From an uncultured Lachnospiraceae bacterium (lineage in GTDB: Bacteria; Bacillota; Clostridia; Lachnospirales; Lachnospiraceae), in NCBI GenBank assembly GCA_905233835.1, contig CAJOGB010000001.1:1-48240 (forward strand): a stretch of DNA of 48,240 nt, in the 5' to 3' direction. Position 1 is the stretch's first letter; each line of letters starts with the position of its first letter. Shown here in pieces: positions 32,903 to 40,768 of this stretch. The position numbers and the translations under genes are program-made. Below the pieces are notes generated by a model. It ran no database searches, was not told the DNA's origin, and was given only the letters and a program-made list of their open reading frames with translations.

Positions 32903-33751
32903 GTGGGGGTGTCTCTAAACAAGAATCATCTATATTCGAATTATAAAAATAAAAATGACGGTCTCTTCTTGCGGGATAGAATGAAAGCTATAAGAAAGAG
33001 ACGCCCTTACCCATTTTCTTCCTACGAGACCGGAAGTTATACCATTGAAGCTGCAGTATTGTTGCCTATGTTTTTGGTCTTTGGCATGTTGGTTTTATTC
33101 TGCATGAAAACGGTGTATACCCAATGGAAAGTCTCTACGGTTTTGGATCAAATTGTGGACACCACTGCTTTATACGGAGAAAACCCGGGGGATGCTGTAT
33201 TGTACGGAGCCTTTTATACCTTGGCGGCCAAGGAAAAAGTCCCGACGGAAGATATCCTGGGCGGAATTGCCGGTATAACGCTTTTTCAGTCATCCTCAGA
33301 TGACTTGCGCATCGCCCTGTCCGCCGACTATATCATTACCTACCCCATTTCCCTACTTGGAAAACAGGGTTTTTACGTATCCCAAACACGAACAGCGCGC
33401 ATTTGGAACGGTTACGACCCAACACAAAACACCTCGGAAGAGGGAAGCATTGCATTTGTAACAAAATACGGGACTGTCTACCACTTGAGTCTCTCCTGTC
33501 CTCACATCGATTTAAGCATTCGAAGCATTTCAAAAGAGCAGCTTTCCGATGCCAAAAACTTATCCGGAGGTAAGTATAAAAAATGCCCGATGTGCGGGAA
33601 AAAAAGTGATGTTTATTATGTAACGGCCTGGGGGGATTGTTATCATAGCAGTCTATCCTGTTCCGGATTAAAGCGAACAATTTACCGCATCCCACTTGAG
33701 GACGCAAAAGCATCGTACAATCCCTGTTCAAAATGTGCGGCAGGTCAATAA
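32903..33751 (+). CDS. TadE-like pseudopilin with twin Cys/His modules
   Basis: A 282-residue protein starting at GTG 32903 (GGAGG 7 nt upstream). A basic leader is followed by a prepilin-type site G44|SYTIE with Glu at +5 (E49) and a hydrophobic helix (TadE-like). Residues 75-185 are a soluble pseudopilin-type domain. The C-terminal 90 residues hold two modules of the form YHxSLSC ... CxxC (YHLSLSC/CPMC and YHSSLSC/CSKC), likely metal-binding or disulfide-forming, a motif often seen at the ends of secreted proteins in Clostridia. It would be a minor pilin. It overlaps nothing; the peptidase gene follows with its ATG 12 bp after the stop. Confidence 0.82.
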   Translation: MGVSLNKNHLYSNYKNKNDGLFLRDRMKAIRKRRPYPFSSYETGSYTIEAAVLLPMFLVFGMLVLFCMKTVYTQWKVSTVLDQIVDTTALYGENPGDAVLYGAFYTLAAKEKVPTEDILGGIAGITLFQSSSDDLRIALSADYIITYPISLLGKQGFYVSQTRTARIWNGYDPTQNTSEEGSIAFVTKYGTVYHLSLSCPHIDLSIRSISKEQLSDAKNLSGGKYKKCPMCGKKSDVYYVTAWGDCYHSSLSCSGLKRTIYRIPLEDAKASYNPCSKCAAGQ

Positions 33752-33765
33752 ACGGAGAAGAAAAA

Positions 33766-34197
33766 ATGGAAATTGGATGTTTAATGGGGGCTTTATCCCT
33801 ACTTTCACTGGAAGATTTAAGAATCAAAAAAATACCGATTGTGCCGTTGCTTTTAACCGGTATTGTCGGAATGATTCTTCACTTAATCTATGGAAATCGA
33901 GAAATAACGGATATCCTTGGGGGACTTTCCATCGGTTTTATACTGTATGCAATCTGCCTGATTACGAAAGGGAAAATTGGAAAAGGCGACTGCTATTTGT
34001 ATATGGTTACCGGCGTTTATTTGGGGTTCTGGAATAACCTTCTTCTGCTTTGGCTTTCTTCCGTTTTAGCCGGCGTAGTCGGTATTTCCGTTATGTTGCT
34101 GAAAAAAAAGAATCGCGATTACAAACTTCCTTTTGTACCGTTTACTTTTATTGCGGCACTTTTGATGCTTCTGGCGGGAGGAGGGAAGTTTGCATGA
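33766..34197 (+). CDS. tadV: Prepilin peptidase, A24 family (TadV/CpaA type)
   Basis: A 143-residue membrane aspartyl protease that cleaves Flp and TadE-type prepilins. It has five or six membrane segments. The catalytic Asp pair is visible: D17 in SLEDLRIKKIP and D75 in GKGDCYLY. The short form, without the methyltransferase domain, is typical of Tad loci. ATG 33766 is chosen because GGAGAAG lies 6 nt upstream; an earlier in-frame start at 33733 would overlap the TadE gene and lacks a site. The stop overlaps the next start as ATGA. Confidence 0.9.
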   Translation: MEIGCLMGALSLLSLEDLRIKKIPIVPLLLTGIVGMILHLIYGNREITDILGGLSIGFILYAICLITKGKIGKGDCYLYMVTGVYLGFWNNLLLLWLSSVLAGVVGISVMLLKKKNRDYKLPFVPFTFIAALLMLLAGGGKFA

Positions 34198-34418
34198 AAG
34201 AATCCCGATACTATCTCGACGGAAGTTACACCGTAGAAGCTACTGCGATATTCGGAATCACCATCGGTATCATCTTTCTTATGATTGCACTTGGATTTCG
34301 AGTTTATCACACATATTGCTCCGACATTTGTGCTTATGAGATCTCGGATGATAACCCAACTGATAAATTCCGCCTGATTACCTACGGAAAAGAATTATTG
34401 GAGGAGGTATTTGAATAA
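34194..34418 (+). CDS. Small TadE-like pseudopilin
   Basis: A 74-residue prepilin-like protein. The leader MKESRYYLDG ends at a cleavage site G10|SYTVE with Glu at +5, followed by the hydrophobic helix IFGITIGIIFLMIALGF and a short Cys-containing soluble tail. The N-terminus closely resembles the longer TadE-like protein (GSYTIEA versus GSYTVEA), suggesting a paralogue. The start overlaps the peptidase stop (ATGA); the last base of the stop codon is the first base of the FHA gene start region (34418). The frame is open further upstream, but that part lies in the peptidase gene. Confidence 0.8.
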   Translation: MKESRYYLDGSYTVEATAIFGITIGIIFLMIALGFRVYHTYCSDICAYEISDDNPTDKFRLITYGKELLEEVFE

Positions 34419-35557
34419 TGAATGTCAGTTACAAACGGACATCAAATAAAAACTATATGATTATTGAAGGAGAAGATTGTCCCTTGGGATTTGAAACCTC
34501 TATGTTTTTAGAAAACAAACCGGCTTCTCTTTTAGAATCGCATACCATGGAAATCAATGGTTATATTCAATATTGGTATGACATTACCGGGAAAAAATCT
34601 TTACGGGATTTCTTCGATCAGGAAGGTATCACAAAGGAGAATCTTAAGAGTGCATTTTTCGGTATTCAAAAATCACTTTTGTCTTTAGCGGAATACCTAA
34701 TCGGAGAAGATCATCTGTATTTAACTGTGGACACCATCTTTTTTGATCAAAAAACCCACGGAGGGATTTATCTTTGTTTTTGTCCACTTTCCCTTCCGCC
34801 TCATACCGATCAACTTCAATCGATTGCGCAGCATCTTATAACCACAGTCGACCATCATAATCCTGAGGCCACAAAGCTATGCTACGATATGTATGGAATC
34901 ACGGAACAAAACCGATTTTCATTATCGGATTTTATCGGGGTCTTGGACGAAGACTGCGCCAACATATTTGAATCCCGCGAACCTTCTTACGAACCCGGCG
35001 TTCCGAAAGAAATCACGGAAGAAGACATTCGTCAGGTTGCAGATGATATCGGAGAAGATTGCTTTACGGAAGAATCCGATACACATAACTCATTCTTTAG
35101 ACTTATCAAACACCGCTTTACAGAGTGGAAAGAAAAGTTATCTTCCAAAAGAGAAGAATTATTTCCGGAAGACGAATACTTAAAAGACATTGAATTTGAC
35201 GAAGTAATCCCCCGCGAGGAACCGGATACCCAAACGGTTTTACTCGCCGAAAATCCTTCCGCCTGTTGCGGAAAACTGATTCACGACACGGGGGATTTCC
35301 CGAATGACTTTTATATTTCCCATACTCCTTTTCGCATCGGATCAAAAAGCGGCGGAAATGACGCTGTCATAAACTCTCCTGCCGTAAGTCGTTATCACGC
35401 GAAGATTATTCGAAAAGACGGTGTTTATTATCTTATAGATTTAAACAGTACCAACGGAACCTTTTTAAACGGAAAAATATTAAACTACAACGAGTCGGTT
35501 CCGTTAAAATCCATGGATACCATATCCTTTGCGGATGTAATGTATCACATCATATAA
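34418..35557 (+). CDS. DUF6382 and FHA domain protein
   Basis: A 379-residue cytoplasmic protein. Residues 1-165 fit DUF6382 (a domain of unknown function in Tad loci). Residues 180-295 are acidic and probably disordered. The C-terminal FHA domain (about 303-379) has the phosphothreonine-binding residues: FRIGS, SRYH and NSTNGTFLNG. It could bind phosphorylated partners and link pilus activity to Ser/Thr kinase signalling; no kinase is in the window. It is the last gene of the pilus operon, with a convergent recR downstream. Confidence 0.85.
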   Translation: MNVSYKRTSNKNYMIIEGEDCPLGFETSMFLENKPASLLESHTMEINGYIQYWYDITGKKSLRDFFDQEGITKENLKSAFFGIQKSLLSLAEYLIGEDHLYLTVDTIFFDQKTHGGIYLCFCPLSLPPHTDQLQSIAQHLITTVDHHNPEATKLCYDMYGITEQNRFSLSDFIGVLDEDCANIFESREPSYEPGVPKEITEEDIRQVADDIGEDCFTEESDTHNSFFRLIKHRFTEWKEKLSSKREELFPEDEYLKDIEFDEVIPREEPDTQTVLLAENPSACCGKLIHDTGDFPNDFYISHTPFRIGSKSGGNDAVINSPAVSRYHAKIIRKDGVYYLIDLNSTNGTFLNGKILNYNESVPLKSMDTISFADVMYHII

Positions 35558-35580
35558 AAAAGAGACGGCCGTTGCCGTCC
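35555..35580 (-). terminator. Intrinsic terminator after recR
   Basis: On the minus strand the stem GACGGC / GCCGTC with an AACG loop is followed by TCTTTTTTA. It lies between the convergent FHA and recR genes; the T-tract favours the recR direction. On the plus strand the stem has no good T-tract. Confidence 0.8.
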
Positions 35581-35585
35581 CTGAT

Positions 35586-36182
35586 TTATAACTCCCGTCT
35601 GCCTTCTAAGGCACGAAGGAGTGTGATTTCATCCGTATTTTCCAAGTCGCCTCCCACCGGCACACCGCTGGCGATTCGAGTGACTTTGATATCGGTACCC
35701 TTTACCAACTTACTGATGTACATGGCAGTTGTTTCACCTTCCAAAGAAGAATTCGTCGCGATGATGATTTCTTTCACATCTCCCTGCAAACGGGTCATTA
35801 ACTCCTTTAAACGAATATCCTCAGGCCCGATTCCCTGCATGGGAGAAATTGTACCGTGAAGTACGTGATACACACCTTTGTACTCTTTGATATGCTCATA
35901 GGCTGCCATATCCCTAGAATCCTCAACAACCATGATGGTCTTGTGGTCTCTTGTCGAATCAGCACAAATCGGACAGACGTTCTGATCTGTCAGTGTAAAG
36001 CATTCCTTGCAAAAGCGGACATTCTCTCTTGCAGAAAGAATGGTTTCCGACAGTCTTTTTACATCATCCTTGGGCATATGCAAAATATGAAAAGCCAAGC
36101 GTTGGGCCGATTTGGCCCCAATGCTTGGTAAACTTGATAATTCTGCAATCAATTGTGAAATTTGTTTGCTGTAATATTCCAC
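35586..36182 (-). CDS. recR: Recombination protein RecR
   Basis: The 198-residue RecF-pathway protein for gap repair with RecO and RecF. It has an N-terminal helix-hairpin-helix (LPSIGAKSAQRLAFHIL), a four-Cys zinc finger (C58, C61, C70, C73 in CKECFTLTDQNVCPIC) and a Toprim domain (MVVEDSRD at the start, then the GTISPMQGIGPEDI region), and ends with a Walker-B-like tail (ITLLRALEGRREL). It follows ybaB by 10 bp in the classic dnaX-ybaB-recR operon. The terminator is at 35555-35580. Confidence 0.97.
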   Translation of the reverse strand: MEYYSKQISQLIAELSSLPSIGAKSAQRLAFHILHMPKDDVKRLSETILSARENVRFCKECFTLTDQNVCPICADSTRDHKTIMVVEDSRDMAAYEHIKEYKGVYHVLHGTISPMQGIGPEDIRLKELMTRLQGDVKEIIIATNSSLEGETTAMYISKLVKGTDIKVTRIASGVPVGGDLENTDEITLLRALEGRREL

Positions 36183-36192
36183 GAATTACTCC

Positions 36193-36546
36193 TTACATGA
36201 AACCGCCGAGTCCACCTAAACCGCCGGTAAGTTTTGACATCTCTGCCTGAGAAATCTCATCGATCTGACGAAGGGCTTCATTGGTCGCAGCCATGATTAA
36301 ATCCTGAAGCATTTCAATATCTTCCGGATCTACCACTTCTTCGTCCAACTCTACTTTTGTAACTTCCTTTTTACCGGATACGGTTACTTTAACGGCTCCG
36401 CCACCTGCGGTTCCTGTTACTTCTTTTGTCTCAAGCTCTTTTTGGCTTTCTTCCATCTGACGCTGCATCTTCTGTGCCTGCTTCATCAGATTATTCATGT
36501 TTCCCGGCATACCCATGCCACCCGGAAAGCCTCCTCTTTTTGCCAT
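36193..36546 (-). CDS. YbaB/EbfC family nucleoid-associated protein
   Basis: A 117-residue small DNA-binding protein. The family core is visible: MNNLMKQAQKMQRQMEESQKEL, the glycine strand GTAGGGAVKVTVSGKKEVTKVELDEE, and the C-terminal helix DLIMAATNEALRQIDE. The N-terminal Gly/Met-rich start (MAKRGGFPGGMGMPG) and Gly-rich C-terminus are usual. It lies between dnaX and recR, the conserved order across bacteria. Confidence 0.96.
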   Translation of the reverse strand: MAKRGGFPGGMGMPGNMNNLMKQAQKMQRQMEESQKELETKEVTGTAGGGAVKVTVSGKKEVTKVELDEEVVDPEDIEMLQDLIMAATNEALRQIDEISQAEMSKLTGGLGGLGGFM

Positions 36547-36564
36547 GTTATCCTCCTTTGACTT

Positions 36565-38148
36565 TTAAAAGTCTTCTACATCTATTTTAATATCTGCCTC
36601 TTGGGCAAAGTGTGCAATGGCATCCGGATAAATCTTGGAGCTATCCACACCTGTACTATTTAAAGTAAATTTGATTGGAATGTCAACCTCCAGATACTGG
36701 GAAAACATTTCGTGAATGGATTCTTTGCGCTCTTCGCATTCCTTATAGGCCAAGTTCTGCGTTTGATCGTGTGCATCAAACACCACCACAAAGGATCCGT
36801 CCTCTTCCACCGTAGCTCTTCCTTTGGGAAGAATGGTTCGAAGATAAGGATTTTCCATACCGGAAAGGAAATTTTTCCACTCACGAACTGCTTTTTTCAC
36901 ATCATCGGCAACCGCTTTGGGAAGTTCCTTTTTCTTTATCTGCTCCGTAGGCGCTGCGCCCTGCATCTGCATGGGGGAAACCATAGGGATTCCTTCTTCC
37001 ATCTTTTGCTCTAACTGACCGATACGGTCAACCAAAGAACCAAAGTCTTTTTCCATCTGCGGAGAGCAAAGTTTTACAATGGCGATTTCCAGCATCACGC
37101 GCTTCTGGGTGGAATACTTCATCTGTGCCAAAAGCTCGGATGCGATTCGGATATAGCGCATTACCACTTCCATATCCACCATAGCCGCTTCTTCTTTTAA
37201 CCGTGCCAAATTTTCGGAAGACATCTCAAGTGCGTTTTCCATGTTGGCATCACTTGTAAGAAGCATTAAGTTTCTTAGATACCAAATAAAATCATTTACA
37301 AACTGATCTAGGGCACGACCTAAGGTTACGATTTCTTCCACCACGCCGATGGCTTCGTTTGTGTTATGAGAAATAATCGCGCGAAGAAGTTTGGAAAAAA
37401 TCTCCGTATCCACGGCGCCTAAGTTATTTAATACTTTATCGTAGGTCAGTTCTTCACCGATATAAAAGGCGATACACTGATCCATTAAAGAGATGGCATC
37501 ACGCATGGAACCGTCACCGGCTTTTGCGATATAGGTAAGAGCCTTATCCTCAATCACTACGCCTTCTGCATCTGCCAATTCCTTTAGGCGATCGTGAATG
37601 GTTTCAATCGTAATTCGATGGAAATCATAGCGTTGTACACGAGACATAATGGTAATTGGAATCTTATGCACTTCCGTGGTCGCCAAGATAAAAATGACGT
37701 AGGAAGGTGGCTCTTCCAAAGTCTTTAAAAGTGCATTAAATGCAGAACCGGATAACTCGTGAACCTCGTCGATGATATAAACCTTATAGTTTCCTTCCGT
37801 AGGCGGATAAGAAACTTCCTCGATAATCTGACGTATATCATCTACACTGGTATGCGCCGCCGCATCCAGTTCGATGACATTCATGGAGGCTCCTTTATTT
37901 GCCGCCTGACAGCAGGAGCACTGGCCGCACGGACTTCCGTCCTCCAATGGATGCTCACAGTTTACTGCCTTGGCAAAGAGTTTCGCCATGGTGGTTTTTC
38001 CGGTTCCTCTGGTTCCGGTAAACAGATAGGCATGTCCTATACGCCCGGTTTTTATTTGATTTTTCAATGTGGTCACGATATGATCCTGACCTTTTACCTC
38101 CGAAAATTCCTGTGGTCGGAACTTTCGATACAATGCCTGATAGGACAT
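36565..38148 (-). CDS. dnaX: DNA polymerase III subunit gamma/tau
   Basis: A 527-residue clamp-loader ATPase. AAA+ domain: Walker A GTRGTGKTT (about 45-53), a zinc module with four Cys (CEHP...CGQCSCC, residues 64-84), Walker B VYIIDEVHEL and sensor ATTEVHKIP. Domain III follows, then a C-terminal tau region (about 370-527). It lies upstream of ybaB and downstream of pfk. No clear programmed frameshift signal was found that would make a separate gamma form. It is 20 bp after pfk, so one operon is possible. Confidence 0.96.
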   Translation of the reverse strand: MSYQALYRKFRPQEFSEVKGQDHIVTTLKNQIKTGRIGHAYLFTGTRGTGKTTMAKLFAKAVNCEHPLEDGSPCGQCSCCQAANKGASMNVIELDAAAHTSVDDIRQIIEEVSYPPTEGNYKVYIIDEVHELSGSAFNALLKTLEEPPSYVIFILATTEVHKIPITIMSRVQRYDFHRITIETIHDRLKELADAEGVVIEDKALTYIAKAGDGSMRDAISLMDQCIAFYIGEELTYDKVLNNLGAVDTEIFSKLLRAIISHNTNEAIGVVEEIVTLGRALDQFVNDFIWYLRNLMLLTSDANMENALEMSSENLARLKEEAAMVDMEVVMRYIRIASELLAQMKYSTQKRVMLEIAIVKLCSPQMEKDFGSLVDRIGQLEQKMEEGIPMVSPMQMQGAAPTEQIKKKELPKAVADDVKKAVREWKNFLSGMENPYLRTILPKGRATVEEDGSFVVVFDAHDQTQNLAYKECEERKESIHEMFSQYLEVDIPIKFTLNSTGVDSSKIYPDAIAHFAQEADIKIDVEDF

Positions 38149-38169
38149 GTAGTTTCCTCTTTTCTGGTT

Positions 38170-39243
38170 TTATTCGTCACCGAAGCTGATTCCCATAAGC
38201 TTTGCTTCTTTAATCATCTTGCAGTTTGGATCCACGGTTTTTAATTTGCCTGCCACGTCTTCCAACGGAACAAGTTTGGTCTCACCGTTTATAAGCGCTA
38301 CCATGTTACCGTATTTTTTCTCCATAATGGCCTTTGCGGCAGCGGAACCAAGTCTGGTACATAAAGCTCTATCGTACGGGCAGGGGCTTCCGCCTCGCTG
38401 GGTATGTCCCGGTACAGTAACTCGCGCTTCCGCTCCGGTCTTTTCTTCCACTAACTTTGCGATACGATAAGCAGCGGACGGATCCTTTTCTTTTTCACGT
38501 TTCTTACGAAGATCCTTTTTGGAAAGTTCCGCTTCCTTCTTTGAAATCGCACCTTCGGCTACGGCGATAATAGTAAAGCCTTTGCCTGCGGAATGTCTGC
38601 GATCAATAGCGGAAATAATTGCTTTTTCATCATAGGGAATCTCCGGCAAAAGAATAATATCCGCACCGGATGCGATTCCGGAATACAATGTTAACCATCC
38701 AACTTTATGTCCCATAACTTCTACGATAAATACACGGTTATGAGAAGCTGCGGTAGTATGAATGCGGTCAATGGCATCGCAGGCAACGTCAATTGCGCTG
38801 TAGAAACCAAAGGTCATATCCGTTCCGTAGATATCGTTATCAATAGTCTTTGGAAGATGGATAACATTTAAGCCCTCTTCTCGAAGAAGATTTGCGGTCT
38901 TCTGTGAACCGTTTCCACCGAGAACCACAAGGCAATCCAAGTTTAACTTGTAGTAAGTGGACTTCATGGCTTCTACTTTGTCCAGTCCGTTTTCATCCGG
39001 TGTACGCATCTCTTTAAATGGGCAACGGGAAGATCCTAAGATGGTGCCGCCCTTGGTTAAGATGCCGGAAAAATCATTGCTGGTCAAGAGTCTGTAATCG
39101 CTGTAGATAAGACCTTTGTAGCCGTTGAAGAATCCGTAGACTTCCAAGTTATCAACGTTGTTTGAAAGTCCTTTTACGACGCCGCGCATAGCTGCATTCA
39201 AAGCCTGGCAGTCGCCTCCGCTGGTTAACAATCCTATTTTCAT
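38170..39243 (-). CDS. 6-phosphofructokinase (group III / mixed-substrate type)
   Basis: A 357-residue PfkA-family kinase that phosphorylates fructose 6-phosphate in glycolysis. The N-terminal loop is TSGGDCQALNAAMR. The catalytic segment TIDND (133-137) is intact. The substrate-discriminating positions are GGNGS (109-113), with Asn111 at the usual Mg-binding Asp103 and Gly at position 104, and PKTIDND with K132 at position 124 (E. coli numbering). Gly104 with Lys124 is the pattern of group III PFKs; Asp104/Lys124 would be PPi-dependent. The phosphoryl donor is therefore likely ATP, but PPi use cannot be excluded. A GGAGGAGAG ribosome-binding site precedes ATG. Confidence 0.9.
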   Translation of the reverse strand: MKIGLLTSGGDCQALNAAMRGVVKGLSNNVDNLEVYGFFNGYKGLIYSDYRLLTSNDFSGILTKGGTILGSSRCPFKEMRTPDENGLDKVEAMKSTYYKLNLDCLVVLGGNGSQKTANLLREEGLNVIHLPKTIDNDIYGTDMTFGFYSAIDVACDAIDRIHTTAASHNRVFIVEVMGHKVGWLTLYSGIASGADIILLPEIPYDEKAIISAIDRRHSAGKGFTIIAVAEGAISKKEAELSKKDLRKKREKEKDPSAAYRIAKLVEEKTGAEARVTVPGHTQRGGSPCPYDRALCTRLGSAAAKAIMEKKYGNMVALINGETKLVPLEDVAGKLKTVDPNCKMIKEAKLMGISFGDE

Positions 39244-39279
39244 TATTCTCTCCTCCTTTTGCTGTGATTCTTTTAAATT

Positions 39280-39310
39280 ACAATTTATATGACTATCCCA
39301 GATAAATTGT
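39280..39310. promoter_or_regulatory. Inverted repeat upstream of pfk
   Basis: Perfect 9-bp arms ACAATTTAT (39280-39288) and ATAAATTGT (39302-39310) with a 13-nt spacer lie about 40-70 bp before the pfk start; a TATAAAT on the minus strand overlaps the arm nearer pfk. It may be an operator or an A/T-rich promoter. It is also near the pepD stop (39317) but has no T-tract, so it is not a terminator. Confidence 0.35.
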
Positions 39311-39316
39311 TATTTA

Positions 39317-40768
39317 TTATAGTTCCTCGATGATTCTGCGTACAAACTCATAAGTACGGGCAGTGGACGATATCGATAATCGTTCGTCCGGGGTGTGGAT
39401 GTCCTGCATATCCGGGCCCATGGATACGGCATCGAGTCCCGGAATTTTTCCGGATAATAAACCACATTCCAAGCCGGCGTGAATCGCACGAACTTCCAAA
39501 TCTTTTCCAAACATGTCTTTGTAGATACGCTGCAACGTATCGCGGAGCGGGGATTTCTTTTTAAACTCCCATGCCGGATACTCGCCGTGCATATCCACAG
39601 TACATCCAAGTCCCTCTGCCACAAAACGAAGCTTTTCTGTTAAAGCCGCATAGGAACTTGCCACAGAGCTTCGTACGGAAAATCCTAAAACCACGCCGGT
39701 TTTCTCTGTATAAGTAATGCCGAGGTTCAAAGAAGTCTCAACCAATCCTTCAATGTCGCGGCTCATTCTTCGAATACCATTTGGCAGAGAAGAGATTAAA
39801 AGCAGTACCTTCTTTGTGGATTCTTTTGTCATGGGAATCGCACCGGTTTTGCCGTCTTTTACGACCACCTTCAACTCTGTATCTGTCTTAGAAAACTCAG
39901 CGGAGATTTCTTTGCTTACTTCCTCCACCAAAGCTTTTACTTTTTCACCGTCGTTTCTTTTTACGGCAAGCTTTGCACTTGCTTCACGAGGAATGGCATT
40001 GTCTTTGCTTCCACCGGTGATTTCGGTAATTCGAAAATCAATACCCTTTGCATCCAAACGACGAAGCACACGGCTTAAAAGAATGGTGGCATTTCCACGT
40101 CCTTTATCGATTTCATCACCGGAATGACCGCCCTTTCCGTCAACAACCTCTACAGCGATTGGGCAGAAATCTTCCAAGCCTTCATCTGTTCGTTCTACCG
40201 GACAAGTGATGCGAGCGGTTCCACCTCCTGCACAGCTGGCAAGGACCTCACCTTCTTTTTCACTGTCTAAATTTAATAAGAGTTTTCCTTTGATTGGCGC
40301 AACATCCAAATCTCTGGCGCCGTCCATACCCACTTCTTCGGATACAGTACAAATAAACTCCAAACGCGGATGCTTTAACGTCTCATCGGATAATAGAGCC
40401 AACGCAAATGCAACAGCGATACCGTCATCGCCTCCGAGGGTGGTTTGCTCAGCGGATAACCAGTCGCCTTCCACAACCAGATCCAAGCCTTCCTTTTCCA
40501 TATCTTTGGTACAATCGGAAGTCTTTTCACAAACCATATCCATATGGCCCTGAAGGATAATTGGCTCCTTATTTTCATAGCCCGGGGTTGCTTCCTTAAT
40601 CATGATGACGTTATAAATCGCATCCTGATAGCATTCCAGGTTATGCTCTTTTGCGAAGGCTACCAAATAATCACTGATAGCCTTTTCTTTATAGGAAGGT
40701 CTCGGAATATCGGAGATCTCCTTAAAATAACGAAATACTTCCTTCGGTTCTAAATCATTAATGTTCAT
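39317..40768 (-). CDS. pepD: Aminoacyl-histidine dipeptidase
   Basis: A 483-residue M20C family dizinc peptidase (cytosolic beta-Ala/aminoacyl-His dipeptidase) that hydrolyses dipeptides for amino-acid supply. Visible motifs: ILQGHMDMVCEK (first metal His-Asp), LGGDDGIAVA (bridging Asp), TVSEEVGMDG (catalytic Glu pair), LLNLDSEKEG, and a C-terminal AIHAGLECGLLSG with the last metal His. The domain order is M20 catalytic, dimerisation (about 200-380), catalytic. The start overlaps the tocopherol-cyclase-like gene by 11 bp, so they are translationally coupled. Confidence 0.94.
   Translation of the reverse strand: MNINDLEPKEVFRYFKEISDIPRPSYKEKAISDYLVAFAKEHNLECYQDAIYNVIMIKEATPGYENKEPIILQGHMDMVCEKTSDCTKDMEKEGLDLVVEGDWLSAEQTTLGGDDGIAVAFALALLSDETLKHPRLEFICTVSEEVGMDGARDLDVAPIKGKLLLNLDSEKEGEVLASCAGGGTARITCPVERTDEGLEDFCPIAVEVVDGKGGHSGDEIDKGRGNATILLSRVLRRLDAKGIDFRITEITGGSKDNAIPREASAKLAVKRNDGEKVKALVEEVSKEISAEFSKTDTELKVVVKDGKTGAIPMTKESTKKVLLLISSLPNGIRRMSRDIEGLVETSLNLGITYTEKTGVVLGFSVRSSVASSYAALTEKLRFVAEGLGCTVDMHGEYPAWEFKKKSPLRDTLQRIYKDMFGKDLEVRAIHAGLECGLLSGKIPGLDAVSMGPDMQDIHTPDERLSISSTARTYEFVRRIIEEL

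Noticed and set aside
36926..36942. Possible slippery sequence in dnaX (AAG-AAA-AAG) for a gamma form.
   Set aside because: The heptamer is not canonical in frame, and I saw no supporting upstream Shine-Dalgarno or downstream stem by eye.
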